The notes beneath the pieces were generated by a model, which saw only the letters and a program-made list of their open reading frames with translations, made no database searches and was not told where the DNA came from. From assembly GCA_016213935.1 (NCBI GenBank), contig JACQZG010000013.1, positions 50,419 through 114,418 on the forward strand: a stretch of 64,000 bases of DNA, read 5' to 3'. Shown here in pieces: positions 33,202 through 42,426 of this stretch (its first letter is position 1; each line of letters starts with the position of its first letter). The DNA comes from Nitrospirota bacterium (GTDB lineage: Bacteria; Nitrospirota; Thermodesulfovibrionia; UBA6902). Made by a program: the position numbers and the translations under genes.

Positions 33202-33284
33202 CAATAAATGGACAATGAGCAATTAAGAATTACCAATAAATGAAATCTCCATAATTTTTCATTGCTCAGTAACGGTTCGTAATT
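33202..33284. repeat. Heptamer array between DUF503 gene and rbfA
   Basis: 33213-33240 reads CAATGAG, CAATTAA, GAATTAC, CAATAAA, an exact 7-bp period, with a further CAATAAA just before it. To about 33284 a less regular, partly inverted version follows (TTCATTG, GTTCGTA, ATTGATT). It lies within the 90-bp gap and leaves rbfA without a ribosome site. Confidence 0.65.
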
Positions 33285-33289
33285 GATTT

Positions 33290-33571
33290 TCATAACATCT
33301 CGATAGTAGAATCTATCATTTCTACTGAAGGCGTGCCGAGCACAAGGTTCCTTATCTCATTAAAGACCTTGTCTGCCATTACAGACTCATTTGTGACAAT
33401 AGCTATACCTATATCGCACCTCTGCCACAGTTCATTGCCGCCGACCTCGGCTATTGAGACATTGTACCTGCTGCTTATCCTGTCCTTAAGGCTCTTGATG
33501 ACCTGACGCTTTGACTTTAAGGAGTCTGCTTCGGGAAGGTGCAGGTTTATGGTGAAGAGGCCTACTATCAT
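33290..33571 (-). CDS. DUF503 family protein (YlxP-like)
   Basis: 93 residues covering the complete DUF503 domain: MIVGLFTINLHLPEADSLKS, KRQVIKSLKDRISSRYNVSIAE and IGIAIVTNE. The Bacillus homolog YlxP is encoded in the nusA-infB operon and is implicated in ribosome assembly only by context. It follows infB by 31 bp, as in many bacteria. Confidence 0.92.
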   Translation of the reverse strand: MIVGLFTINLHLPEADSLKSKRQVIKSLKDRISSRYNVSIAEVGGNELWQRCDIGIAIVTNESVMADKVFNEIRNLVLGTPSVEMIDSTIEML

Positions 33572-33602
33572 CTTCTTAAAAAACGGCGGATAAGAGAGTT
33601 AT

Positions 33603-35951
33603 TTAATCAGAAAGCTTAGAGGCGACCTCTTCAACCATGAAGTTCTCGAGAATATCGCCTATCTTGATGTCATTAAAGTTCTCCACAAGGATACCGCATT
33701 CAAATCCAGCCTGAACTTCCCTGACATCTTCCTTGAACCTCTTTATTGACGCTATCCTGCTTTCGTAAACGACTTTATCATCCCTGATGACCCTTAGCCC
33801 CGAACTTGCCCGGCTCATTCTGCCGTCAGTCACATAACACCCGGCTATTGTGCCGACCTTAGATGCCTTAAATACATCCCTCACCTCGGCGCGGCCGATC
33901 ACCTTCTCGTTAATCGTCGGGGCGAGAAGCCCTTCAAGCGCCTTTCTGACGTCATTGATAGCCTCATATATGACATTATAAAATTTGATGTCAACGCCTT
34001 CCCTTTCAGCCAAAGCCGAGGCCTTTGCGTCAGCGCGGACATGAAATCCGACAATAACGGCAGTTGACGCCGAAGCAAGCATTACATCAGATTCATTAAT
34101 GCCTCCGGCGCCGGTATGTATGACCCTTACCTGGACTTCCGAAGTGCTCAGGTTCTCAATTGCGTCCTTTACGGCTTCAACAGAGCCCTGCACATCAGCC
34201 TTGATAATGATGTTAAGCTCCTTTATCTCCCCTTCCTTGACCTTGTCATAAAGGTCGTCAAGGGTCACCTTCTTTAAAGGCGTGACAACGGTTCTCTGTT
34301 TTTGGAGCCTCGTTACGGCTATCTGCCTTGCGCGCCTCTCGTCTTCAAGAACTACAAAAACATCTCCGGCCTGCGGTATCTCCGGAAGCCCGATAACCTC
34401 CACCGGCGTGGAAGGCCCGGCGTATGCAAGCTTTCTGCCCTCATCATCAACAAGCGCCCTTACCCTTCCTGCGATTGTGCCGACAAGACAAGAATCCCCC
34501 GGCCTTAGAGTGCCTGATTCGACGAGTACAGTGGCTATCGGCCCCCTGCCCTTATCAAGCTTTGCCTCGATGACCGTGCCTCTTGCCGCTTTATTATAGT
34601 CAGCTTTAAGCTCAAGAACCTCTGCCTGAAGAAGTATCATCTCGAGAAGATGCTCAATCCCTATGCCCTTCTTGGCGGATACCTCGGCAAAAATATTTTC
34701 TCCTCCCCATTCTTCCGGCACCACGCCGTAGTTGGCAAGTTCATTCCTGACTCTCGTCACATCCGCCTCAGGTTTGTCAATCTTGTTGACGGCAACTATA
34801 ATTGGGACATTGGCGGCCTTTGCGTGGTTGATGGCCTCAATTGTCTGCGGCATAACACTGTCATCGGCAGCGACAACGAGCACGACAATATCTGTCACCT
34901 TCGCCCCTCTTGACCTCATCATTGTAAATGCCTCATGTCCCGGTGTATCAAGAAATACTATCTCTTTATCGTTCAGCCTTATCTTGTAGGCGCCTATATG
35001 CTGGGTTATGCCCCCGGATTCAGACTCTGTGACCTTTGTCTTCCTTATTGTGTCGAGCAATGTTGTCTTGCCGTGATCGACATGCCCCATTATGGTCACG
35101 ATAGGAGGGCGCGGCATCAGGACAGATTCGTCAACCGCAGCCTCCTGAAGCATCTCTTCCTCGCTCTCAACCTTTACAGGCTCTATCTTGACGTCATATG
35201 CTTCAGCAACGATTTGCGCCGCATCAGAATCAAGAGGCTGATTTATGGTAGTCATATAACCGAGTTCCATGAATTTCTTTATTACAAAAGGGAGTTTCTG
35301 CCCTATGAGTTCCGCAAACTCCTTTACGGTGGTGCCCTCCCTAAACTTCAGAATGCGCTTGCGCGGTTGAGTGGAAACAGGCGATGAAACAGTCTCAGTC
35401 TTTTTGGGCTGCGGCCTTTTGTCTGTCTTCGGCCTCGGCTGAAAAGTGAAACCCCTTTTGCCGGCTTCAACCCTTCTGATAGAATCAAATGCCTTCATCA
35501 TGCCGGGTTTATGTTTAAATTTGGACTTATTGTCCTGAGGTTTCAGATAGTCCGGCTGGGAAGGCTGAGGGGGAATTTCCGCTTCATCTTTGGGCTTTTT
35601 GAAAACAGGCGCCTTTATTTCAGCCTCTCTCTTTTTTGCCGCAGTGACAGTCTCATCGGCCGGTTTTACCTTTATGGCTTCAGCGGGCTTTTCAATCACT
35701 GCAGGCGAAACTTTTGACATAACTGCCTTGGTCTTTGATGCCGCAGGTTTTTGTTTCGTCTTTTTTAACTCAGCGTCCTGCCTGTCGGCCTTGACAGGAG
35801 CCTTTTTTGAAAAAACAGCTCTGATCTTTTCGGCGGCTTCCTCATCAATGCCGGATGAATGAGATTTAACCTCAATACCGATCTCCTTAAGTTTGGCAAG
35901 GACATCCTTATTGGCTACGCCCAGCTCTTTTGAAATTTCGTAAACCCTCAT
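33603..35951 (-). CDS. infB: Translation initiation factor IF-2
   Basis: 782 residues. An IF2 N-terminal domain ([19 protein letters not shown]) is followed by a long charged, Lys/Ala-rich linker (about 50-195), then the G domain (about 280-450; [32 protein letters not shown]), domain II and the C-terminal fMet-tRNA-binding region. First gene of infB-DUF503-rbfA-nrnA-truB-DUF167. The nusA and rimP genes that usually precede infB are absent; upstream instead lies the divergent rpmB. Confidence 0.97.
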   Translation of the reverse strand: MRVYEISKELGVANKDVLAKLKEIGIEVKSHSSGIDEEAAEKIRAVFSKKAPVKADRQDAELKKTKQKPAASKTKAVMSKVSPAVIEKPAEAIKVKPADETVTAAKKREAEIKAPVFKKPKDEAEIPPQPSQPDYLKPQDNKSKFKHKPGMMKAFDSIRRVEAGKRGFTFQPRPKTDKRPQPKKTETVSSPVSTQPRKRILKFREGTTVKEFAELIGQKLPFVIKKFMELGYMTTINQPLDSDAAQIVAEAYDVKIEPVKVESEEEMLQEAAVDESVLMPRPPIVTIMGHVDHGKTTLLDTIRKTKVTESESGGITQHIGAYKIRLNDKEIVFLDTPGHEAFTMMRSRGAKVTDIVVLVVAADDSVMPQTIEAINHAKAANVPIIVAVNKIDKPEADVTRVRNELANYGVVPEEWGGENIFAEVSAKKGIGIEHLLEMILLQAEVLELKADYNKAARGTVIEAKLDKGRGPIATVLVESGTLRPGDSCLVGTIAGRVRALVDDEGRKLAYAGPSTPVEVIGLPEIPQAGDVFVVLEDERRARQIAVTRLQKQRTVVTPLKKVTLDDLYDKVKEGEIKELNIIIKADVQGSVEAVKDAIENLSTSEVQVRVIHTGAGGINESDVMLASASTAVIVGFHVRADAKASALAEREGVDIKFYNVIYEAINDVRKALEGLLAPTINEKVIGRAEVRDVFKASKVGTIAGCYVTDGRMSRASSGLRVIRDDKVVYESRIASIKRFKEDVREVQAGFECGILVENFNDIKIGDILENFMVEEVASKLSD

Positions 35952-36008
35952 TTTAGCTATTATTGTCTTTATGGAAAATTCTATTATTCATGAATGAGAC
36001 GATGTTAG

Positions 36009-36038
36009 TTGTAAGGTAAAAGCACTTAATGTTATCAT
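36009..36038 (+). promoter_or_regulatory. Candidate promoter for rpmB
   Basis: TTGTAA, 18-bp spacer, TATCAT, with the rpmB start ~42 bp after the -10 box and GAGGAGG as ribosome site. Partial box matches. Confidence 0.45.
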
Positions 36039-36079
36039 ATGTGCTCTTTTAATTCAATCTTCCCGAGGAGGAAATATCA

Positions 36080-36268
36080 ATGGCTGTCTGTAAAATTTGC
36101 GGCAAGAAAAAAGTGGTCGGCAATAATGTCAGCCACGCGAACAATAAAACCAAACGGGTCTTCAATCCTAACCTTCAGAGGATAAGGATCCAGACTGAAA
36201 GAGGCGCAAAAAGGGCATATGTATGTTCGAGATGCCTGCGTTCCGGCAAGATCAAGAAAGCCGTATAA
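36080..36268 (+). CDS. rpmB: 50S ribosomal protein L28
   Basis: A 62-residue L28. [20 protein letters not shown] and KRVFNPNLQ are family hallmarks. Cysteine pairs CKIC (about 4-7) and CSRC (about 52-55) mark it as the zinc-binding C+ form. It is preceded by GAGGAGG, and divergent from infB. Confidence 0.96.
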   Translation: MAVCKICGKKKVVGNNVSHANNKTKRVFNPNLQRIRIQTERGAKRAYVCSRCLRSGKIKKAV

Positions 36269-36351
36269 CACTCGCTGTGAGTAATCGTTGATCGCAAATA
36301 ATTATCGCTTAAGCAGAAGAATTAACCAATAATAACTTTTAGGTTAATCAA

Positions 36352-36789
36352 ATGCACTCTCTCAGCGCTCTCCTTAAAAAATACTTTAAAGAGTCCGGTC
36401 TTGAGAGCGGTCTCCTTCTGAACAGACTCAATAAGGAGTGGCCTGAGATCGTGGGAAAGGCTGTATCAGAACACTCTTACCCGGAAACGCTGAGAAACGG
36501 CACACTCGTTCTTTCTGTCGATTCCCCGCAATGGATGCACCACCTCGGATTTTACAAAAATGAGATATGCCTCAAACTATCCGCTTACAATATCCATGAT
36601 ATCAGGTTTAAACTCGGCAGCCTGGCGCCGCCCGCATCAAAAGTAGTTTCCGGCATACCACACGGAATTTCAAATGAAGATATGGAATACATTGAGAGCA
36701 TATTGAAAGATATCACCGACCCGGAATTAAAAGAAAAGTTCAGGTCTTTAATCGCCAAGGGCCTGGCGAGGGCAAATACGGAAAGATGA
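36352..36789 (+). CDS. DUF721 (DciA-like) protein
   Basis: 145 residues with a DUF721 N-terminal domain: LNKEWPEIVGKAVSEHSYPETL and TLVLSVDSPQWMHHLGFYK (about 25-75), followed by a helical tail. DciA in other bacteria helps load the replicative helicase; that role for this copy is only family inference. It lies 83 bp after rpmB and its stop is 1 bp from the convergent clpX stop. Confidence 0.88.
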   Translation: MHSLSALLKKYFKESGLESGLLLNRLNKEWPEIVGKAVSEHSYPETLRNGTLVLSVDSPQWMHHLGFYKNEICLKLSAYNIHDIRFKLGSLAPPASKVVSGIPHGISNEDMEYIESILKDITDPELKEKFRSLIAKGLARANTER

Positions 36790-36790
36790 A

Positions 36791-38047
36791 TTACGCGGAT
36801 TCCGCCTTCTCTTCAAAAAGAAGTACCGGCTTTTCGTTATTGCTGATCATTCCCTCAGTGATGATGCACTCCTTTATGCCCTTTTGAGAAGGAATGTCGT
36901 ACATTACATCAAGCATCGAGTTCTCAAGTATCGCCCTAAGCCCCCTGGCTCCTGTCTTGCGCTTAACAGCCTCTCTTGCGATTGCGGCCAAAGCGCCGTC
37001 AGTAAATCTCAGCTTGACGTTGTCAAATGAGAAAAGCCTCTGATACTGCTTGCTTATGGCATTCTTGGGTTCAGTAAGTATCCTTACCAGCGCAGCCTCC
37101 TTCAATTCATCAAGTGTCGCGATTACAGGAAGCCTTCCCACAAATTCGGGAATAAGCCCGTATTTAATGAGGTCCTGCGGTTCCGCCATATTGAGTATCT
37201 CGCCGATAGACCCTTTCTGGCTCTTTCTTAATTCGGCGCCGAACCCGACAGTGCTCTTGCTGACCCTCTTTCTGATTATATCCTCAAGCCCGACAAAAGC
37301 ACCGCCGCATATAAAAAGAATGTTGGTTGTATTTACCTGAACAAATTCCTGCTGAGGGTGTTTTCTCCCTCCCTGCGGAGGTATATTGGCAATCGTGCCT
37401 TCGATAATCTTAAGAAGCGCCTGCTGCACCCCCTCACCCGAAACATCTCTGGTTATTGAAACATTCTCAGTCTTGCGGCCTATTTTATCTATCTCATCAA
37501 TGTATATGATGCCTCTCTGAGCCCTTTCGACATCGTAATCAGCGGCCTGCAGGAGTTTTAGTATTATATTCTCGACATCCTCGCCGACATAGCCGGCTTC
37601 CGTCAAAGTTGTGGCATCGGCAATCGTAAAAGGCACATTAAGCATCTTTGCAAGGGTCTGCGCAAGAATGGTCTTTCCCGTTCCTGTGGGCCCTATCAAA
37701 AGGATATTGCTCTTGTCGAGGTCGATATCGGAATCTTCGGGGTTATTGATTCTTTTGTAATGATTATGTACCGCCACGGAAAGTATCTTCTTGGCCTTCT
37801 CCTGCTCGATGACATAATCATCGAGAAAGCCCTTGATATCCCTGGGAGCCGGCAGATTCTGAGCAACGCCTATCTCTATTGAGGTGTCAAACTCCTCTGC
37901 CATAATTTCGTTGCAGAGGTTTACGCAGTCGTCGCAGATATAAACCGTGGGGCCGGCAATCAGTTTTCTGACGTCTTTCTGCCCTTTGCCGCAGAAAGAG
38001 CATTTCAAAAGATCGTCCTTAACGCCTGTATTTTTTTTATCTTCCAT
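36791..38047 (-). CDS. clpX: ATP-dependent unfoldase ClpX
   Basis: 418 residues. N-terminal zinc-binding domain ([11 protein letters not shown] ... CDDCVNLC), AAA+ domain with Walker A GPTGTGKT (about 121-128), Walker B YIDEIDKI, pore loop YVGEDVE, and a ClpP-docking loop reading VGFGAEL (Ile usual, Val here). Substrate-facing RKH motif in GGRKHPQQ. Lies 11 bp downstream of clpP as in most bacteria. Confidence 0.97.
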   Translation of the reverse strand: MEDKKNTGVKDDLLKCSFCGKGQKDVRKLIAGPTVYICDDCVNLCNEIMAEEFDTSIEIGVAQNLPAPRDIKGFLDDYVIEQEKAKKILSVAVHNHYKRINNPEDSDIDLDKSNILLIGPTGTGKTILAQTLAKMLNVPFTIADATTLTEAGYVGEDVENIILKLLQAADYDVERAQRGIIYIDEIDKIGRKTENVSITRDVSGEGVQQALLKIIEGTIANIPPQGGRKHPQQEFVQVNTTNILFICGGAFVGLEDIIRKRVSKSTVGFGAELRKSQKGSIGEILNMAEPQDLIKYGLIPEFVGRLPVIATLDELKEAALVRILTEPKNAISKQYQRLFSFDNVKLRFTDGALAAIAREAVKRKTGARGLRAILENSMLDVMYDIPSQKGIKECIITEGMISNNEKPVLLFEEKAESA

Positions 38048-38058
38048 GATAAAACGCC

Positions 38059-38646
38059 TTAATTTTTAAGCGATACTATAACCTCGTCAACAATGCCGTA
38101 CCTTTTTGCCTCTTCGCCTGAGAGGAAGAAGTCCCGTTCCGTGTCTTCCTCTATTTTTTTTATATCCTGGCCGGTATGTTTTGAGAGTATTCTGTTTATG
38201 GATTCCTTAATCTTCAATATCTCTCTGGCATGTATCTCGATATCCGTTGCCTGGCCGTAGGCCCCGCCCATCGGCTGATGTATCATAACCCTGGAATTCG
38301 GAAGGGCAAAGCGTTTGCCTTTGGTGCCGGAGCTCAGAAGAAGCGCTCCCATGCTGGCCGCCTGCCCGAGGCAATAGGTTGCTATATCAGGCTTCACGTA
38401 CTGCATAGTGTCATAGATGGCAAGCCCCGCTGAAACCGCTCCCCCGGGAGAGTTTATGTAAAGATGTATGTCCTTCTCCGGGTCTTCAGTCTGCAGAAAA
38501 AGAAGCTGGGCTATTACCGTATTCGCTACTATGTCGTCCACGGGGCTTCCGAGAAAGACTATCCTGTCCTTAAGAAGCCTTGAATAAATGTCATAAGCCC
38601 TCTCGGACCTTTCGGACTGTTCAACTACGATGGGAATCAGGCTCAA
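38059..38646 (-). CDS. clpP: ATP-dependent Clp protease proteolytic subunit
   Basis: 195-residue serine protease subunit. The catalytic Ser is in [15 protein letters not shown], His in [17 protein letters not shown], and Asp in [30 protein letters not shown] is also characteristic. Part of the tig-clpP-clpX operon, which couples nascent-chain folding and protein turnover. Confidence 0.97.
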   Translation of the reverse strand: MSLIPIVVEQSERSERAYDIYSRLLKDRIVFLGSPVDDIVANTVIAQLLFLQTEDPEKDIHLYINSPGGAVSAGLAIYDTMQYVKPDIATYCLGQAASMGALLLSSGTKGKRFALPNSRVMIHQPMGGAYGQATDIEIHAREILKIKESINRILSKHTGQDIKKIEEDTERDFFLSGEEAKRYGIVDEVIVSLKN

Positions 38647-38666
38647 TTTGCTCTCCTGTGAAAAGG

Positions 38667-39929
38667 TTATTTGATCACTGCCTTATCTAACAAATATTGT
38701 AGCACTTTATCCGCAAATAGTCTGCTCTTTAACGCGTCCATTGAGCCTTCTCTCACATGATAAAGCTTTGTAACTTCCTCGACATTGCGGCCGTGGCGTT
38801 CAGCTATCTCTTTTATCGCGTCCCGTATCTCTTCATCCGTGACGGTGATATTCTCTCTCTTGCCGATAGCTTCAATCAGGATAACGCTTCTTACATTCTC
38901 CATGGCAGTAGGTTCGTAACTCCGTCTGACCTCGTCATCGGGCCTGGCAGCCTCGCCCCTCCTTGAAGCGCTTTCCTTCAATTGCCCGACAAAAGTATCT
39001 ATCTCTTTTGCGACCATTGATGAAGGGGCGTCGAACTGATTCTCCTTCAATATCCTGTTGATGATATCTTTTTTATAGGAAAGGTTTATTTCGCTCTCTT
39101 TTCTTTTTGATATGTCATCCCTGATCCTGAATTTCAGTCCATCAAGCGTTTCGCATTCAAACTCATTCGCGAGGATATCATCAAGCGGCGGGATGTTTCT
39201 CTTCTTCGTCTCTGTCACCTCCATTCTGAAAAGAACCTCCTTGCCGGCAATGGAACTGTTCGGATGGCCCTTTCCGTAATTGAGCTTCACTTCAAAGACA
39301 TCGCCCTTCTTCTTCCCAAGTATCGCTTCGCTGAACTCTTTGGGGACTTCCTGCGCACCCTGCAAGAGGGTGAAATCCTTCTGTGACATGGCTTCATCTT
39401 TTTTGCCGTCAATAAACGCCTCCGCGTTAACAACCGCTATATCGCCTTTTTCAACCTCTGTTTCAGAAGGGGTGAAGAGTACCTTGCTCTCCCTCAATGA
39501 CTCAAGAGCCTTGTTTATCTCCTCATCCTCAACGGTAAAAACCTTCTTTTCCAAAGCGATGCCGTCATATTTGATATTGCTCATATCCGGCTTCACTTCT
39601 ACGGTGAGCGTGAATGAGAGAGGCTGGTTCGCCTTTATCTCAAGCTCGCCTTCAAAGCTGGGATGGTCCACGGGCTCAAGGTCAGATTCTCTTAACGCTT
39701 TATTGTAATATTCGGGGATCACCTTCTCGATGACCTCTCCCTCAACGCTCTTTCCATACTTCTTTTCGAGTATGGAGCGCGGCGCCTTGCCCGGCCTGAA
39801 ACCAGGCACCTTTATGCTTTCATTGAGCCTGCCGTAAGCGTTTGAGAGCTCGCTGTCAATCACTTCGGAAGGAATGCTGATCCTGAGTTTTCTCGTCGTC
39901 GGGTTAATTTCCTGAACTTCCTGAAGCAT
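38667..39929 (-). CDS. tig: Trigger factor
   Basis: Ribosome-associated chaperone and peptidyl-prolyl isomerase. From ATG 39929 (GAGG four bases upstream) it has 420 residues; a GTG 12 bp earlier is a poorer choice. The N-terminal ribosome-binding domain carries [19 protein letters not shown] (the G-F-R-x-G-K-x-P signature), then a PPIase domain (about 155-245, [14 protein letters not shown]), and the helical C-terminal arm domain. Confidence 0.96.
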   Translation of the reverse strand: MLQEVQEINPTTRKLRISIPSEVIDSELSNAYGRLNESIKVPGFRPGKAPRSILEKKYGKSVEGEVIEKVIPEYYNKALRESDLEPVDHPSFEGELEIKANQPLSFTLTVEVKPDMSNIKYDGIALEKKVFTVEDEEINKALESLRESKVLFTPSETEVEKGDIAVVNAEAFIDGKKDEAMSQKDFTLLQGAQEVPKEFSEAILGKKKGDVFEVKLNYGKGHPNSSIAGKEVLFRMEVTETKKRNIPPLDDILANEFECETLDGLKFRIRDDISKRKESEINLSYKKDIINRILKENQFDAPSSMVAKEIDTFVGQLKESASRRGEAARPDDEVRRSYEPTAMENVRSVILIEAIGKRENITVTDEEIRDAIKEIAERHGRNVEEVTKLYHVREGSMDALKSRLFADKVLQYLLDKAVIK

Positions 39930-39966
39930 ATCACCTCGCACTGAACATTATCATAAAATCCGCTTA

Positions 39967-40236
39967 TTAATAAGGGATGATGACATCGAAATCCGCAAGC
40001 ATTTTCGCAATCTCTTCTGTGCTCTTCTGCTCATACGGATTCCCCGGGTTATTGGTATAGACCTTGACCTCGAGATCATTCATGGTCTCGAGGTTAAGCT
40101 CATTATTCTCATTCATCTCAACCTTATTATCCATTATAAAGACATTCACCTGGTCATCAGCCAAAGTAGCCCCGACACCCATTCTCAAAGCCTCATCAAC
40201 CCTGTCTCTCACGATTATTGCGACTTTTTTCGCCAT
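39967..40236 (-). CDS. DsrE-like small protein
   Basis: 89 residues beginning AKKVAIIVRDRVDEALRMGVG, followed by VNVFIMDNKVE and ending with ADFDVIIPY. The pattern of beta strands and the length suggest the DsrE/DsrF superfamily, but the conserved sulfur-carrying cysteine is absent (no Cys at all), so a sulfurtransferase role is unlikely. It is first in the tig-clpP-clpX unit, 37 bp before tig, with a good GAGGAGG ribosome site. Confidence 0.7.
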   Translation of the reverse strand: MAKKVAIIVRDRVDEALRMGVGATLADDQVNVFIMDNKVEMNENNELNLETMNDLEVKVYTNNPGNPYEQKSTEEIAKMLADFDVIIPY

Positions 40237-40266
40237 ATTTGCCTCCTCTTAAATAAGATGACATAT

Positions 40267-40296
40267 ATTATAATAGCAAAGGGTTTTATTTTACAA
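40267..40296 (-). promoter_or_regulatory. Candidate promoter of the DsrE-like-tig-clpP-clpX operon
   Basis: On the minus strand TTGTAA is followed after 18 bp by a perfect TATAAT, ~30 bp before the first ATG. The -35 end overlaps a short palindrome (GTTTTATT...AATAAAAC). Confidence 0.55.
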
Positions 40297-40339
40297 TAAA
40301 ACTACAAACAGGATTTCATCATCTCATGTTTCTGCGAAT

Positions 40340-41317
40340 ATGAAGCTGTCAATTGTCATACCAAATCGTAACATGGCCGGGACCATAGGAAAATGCGTTA
40401 AAGCTGCGCTTGCTTCCGAATATGCCGATTTCGAAGTTGTCGTTGTTGATGATAATTCGTCCGACGGCTCTCTTGAGGCATTAACGGGCCTCCCATGCAA
40501 GGTAATCAGCCTTAGGGAAAATGCCGGCGCGGCAAAGGCGCGTAACGTCGGCGCGGGTAACTCTTCAGGCGAAATTCTATTCTTCACAGACGCCGATTGC
40601 ATCTTGCAAAAGGATACCCTCTCAAAAATTAAAAAAAGGCTCCAGCACGAAGGGCCGGGCGCAGTAATCGGCGGCACATATACACTGCGCCCTTTTGACA
40701 GGGATTTCTTCAGCCGCTTTCAATCCGTGTTCATAAACTACTCTGAGACTAAAAACGCCGCCGGGCCTGATTACATAGCGACTCACGCTATGGGGATACA
40801 TTCCGCAGACTTTAAAAAGAGCGGCGGTTTTCCACACCCTTTTCTGCCCATGCTGGAAGATGTTGAGTTCAGTCACAGGATAAAGCGGGAGGGGAGCAGG
40901 CTCATTATGTGCCCTGATATAACGGTGCAGCATATTTTCAACTTCTCCTTCCTCCGTTCCATATCAAACGCTTTCAGAAAGTCAAAGTTCTGGGTGATGT
41001 ACTCGGTTGCGAATAAAGACCTGACAGCGGACTCGGGATGCGCATCATCAGAGCTGAAATTTAATGCGATCTCATTTGTTGCAATGCTTTCTTTATTAAT
41101 GATGTGGCGTTTTGCAGAAGCGGCCCCGATACTATACGCAATGCCTGTAATACTCATTTTGAACATAATATCAAGCAGACGGCTTATAAGAGCATTTCAC
41201 AAAGCTGGAGGAGCCGCGTTTGCCTTTAACGCCGTGCTCTACTGGATATTTATATATCCAATCCCGGTAGGAGCAGGAGCTATATGCGGCCTCCTCGGGA
41301 GATTAATAAAAAGATGA
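40340..41317 (+). CDS. Family 2 glycosyltransferase with C-terminal membrane helices
   Basis: 325 residues. A GT-A fold: SIVIPNRNMAGTIGKCVKAA, EVVVVDDNSSDGS (nucleotide binding), ENAGAAKARNVGA, FFTDADCIL (D-x-D), and FLPMLEDVEFSHRIKREG (acceptor/Glu-Asp). The C-terminal ~80 residues hold two or three hydrophobic helices. The sugar is unknown. It overlaps the following radical SAM gene by 4 bp (ATGA), so the two proteins are probably used together. Confidence 0.88.
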   Translation: MKLSIVIPNRNMAGTIGKCVKAALASEYADFEVVVVDDNSSDGSLEALTGLPCKVISLRENAGAAKARNVGAGNSSGEILFFTDADCILQKDTLSKIKKRLQHEGPGAVIGGTYTLRPFDRDFFSRFQSVFINYSETKNAAGPDYIATHAMGIHSADFKKSGGFPHPFLPMLEDVEFSHRIKREGSRLIMCPDITVQHIFNFSFLRSISNAFRKSKFWVMYSVANKDLTADSGCASSELKFNAISFVAMLSLLMMWRFAEAAPILYAMPVILILNIISSRRLIRAFHKAGGAAFAFNAVLYWIFIYPIPVGAGAICGLLGRLIKR

Positions 41318-42420
41318 GATACTCCCCTTTCAGGCATGCTCCATCAATATTCAGAAAGAACTCGCCTCTTCATCTCGCCTTTTTTGTGACGAGACGATGC
41401 AACTCAAAATGCCCCTTCTGTTTTTATCTTGCCGGCGGCGAAACCGATCACTTAAAGAACAATAACCACGGGAAAGAGCGCAGCGACGATGAGCTTTCAC
41501 TTGACGAAATCGAAAAAATATCTTCATCCCTCGGAAATCTTCTCTGGCTTGCCTTCTCCGGAGGAGAGATATTTTTGAGAGATGACATCGCGGAGATAAC
41601 CGAAATATTTTACGAAAATAACAAACCGGCCATAATACTCTTCCCGACGAACGGCCTCCTTACCGATGTGATAATTGAGAACTTGGAAAGAATACTCGGC
41701 GTATGCAAAAAAAGCACAATAGCGGTAAAACTCTCCATTGAAGGCACTGAAAAGCTGCACGATTTCATAAGGGGAAGCGGCAGTTTCAGGAAAACGATGA
41801 GGACGCTTACCGGACTCGGGAGAATTTATAAAAAATATCCAAACCTCGAACTCGGCATCAATACCGTCTTCTGCCGGCAGAATCAGGATAGCATGGAAAA
41901 GATAACGGATTTTGTAAACAGGCTTGAGAATGTGACGACTCATACCATATCTCTGATAAGGGGTGATGTGCCTGACCCGGCATTTAAGGACATTGACATA
42001 AATAAATACCTTGTTGCCGTCAAAAAGCTTGAGGCAAACCTTAAAGGCAGGGACTCAAAAATATACCGCTTCAGGGGCGCGAGACTGAAGGCAGCGCAGG
42101 ATATCCTCCAGCGCAGGCTCATACATGAAACATTCACGCGGAAAAAACAGATGCTCCCCTGCTATGCCGGAAGGCTCAATCTCGTCCTCACTGAAAGAGG
42201 CGATGTTTATCCCTGCGAGTCTTTTCAGAAGAAGATGGGGAATGTGAGAGAGAGCGGTTATGATATGAAGAAAATAATCAATTCAGAGAAGTCAAAGAAG
42301 ATTATCTCCCTGATAAGGGATAAAGGATGTTACTGCACGCATGAATGCTATTTCATGACAAATATCATGTTTAACCCGATGATGTACCCGTCTCTCCTGA
42401 AAGAATATTTTCAGTTGTAA
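41314..42420 (+). CDS. Radical SAM protein with SPASM-like C-terminal cysteines
   Basis: 368 residues from ATG 41314, which overlaps the glycosyltransferase stop; an in-frame ATG 30 bp upstream is less likely. The motif FVTRRCNSKCPFCFY supplies the CxxxCxxC cluster. GNLLWLAFSGGEIFLR is the GGE motif, and KLSIEGTEKLHDFIRGSG fits SPASM-family radical SAM enzymes. Cysteines near the end (CYAGRL, CESFQ, CYCTHECYF) suggest auxiliary Fe-S clusters. No precursor-peptide gene is recognisable nearby; the substrate is unknown. Confidence 0.9.
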   Translation: MRYSPFRHAPSIFRKNSPLHLAFFVTRRCNSKCPFCFYLAGGETDHLKNNNHGKERSDDELSLDEIEKISSSLGNLLWLAFSGGEIFLRDDIAEITEIFYENNKPAIILFPTNGLLTDVIIENLERILGVCKKSTIAVKLSIEGTEKLHDFIRGSGSFRKTMRTLTGLGRIYKKYPNLELGINTVFCRQNQDSMEKITDFVNRLENVTTHTISLIRGDVPDPAFKDIDINKYLVAVKKLEANLKGRDSKIYRFRGARLKAAQDILQRRLIHETFTRKKQMLPCYAGRLNLVLTERGDVYPCESFQKKMGNVRESGYDMKKIINSEKSKKIISLIRDKGCYCTHECYFMTNIMFNPMMYPSLLKEYFQL

Positions 42421-42426
42421 GCGGAG

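Noticed and set aside
33603..35951. Long plus-strand frames antisense to infB
   Set aside because: infB is complete and the antisense frames lack ribosome sites; they reflect codon bias.
39967..40236. Sulfur-carrier role for the DsrE-like protein
   Set aside because: The protein contains no cysteine.
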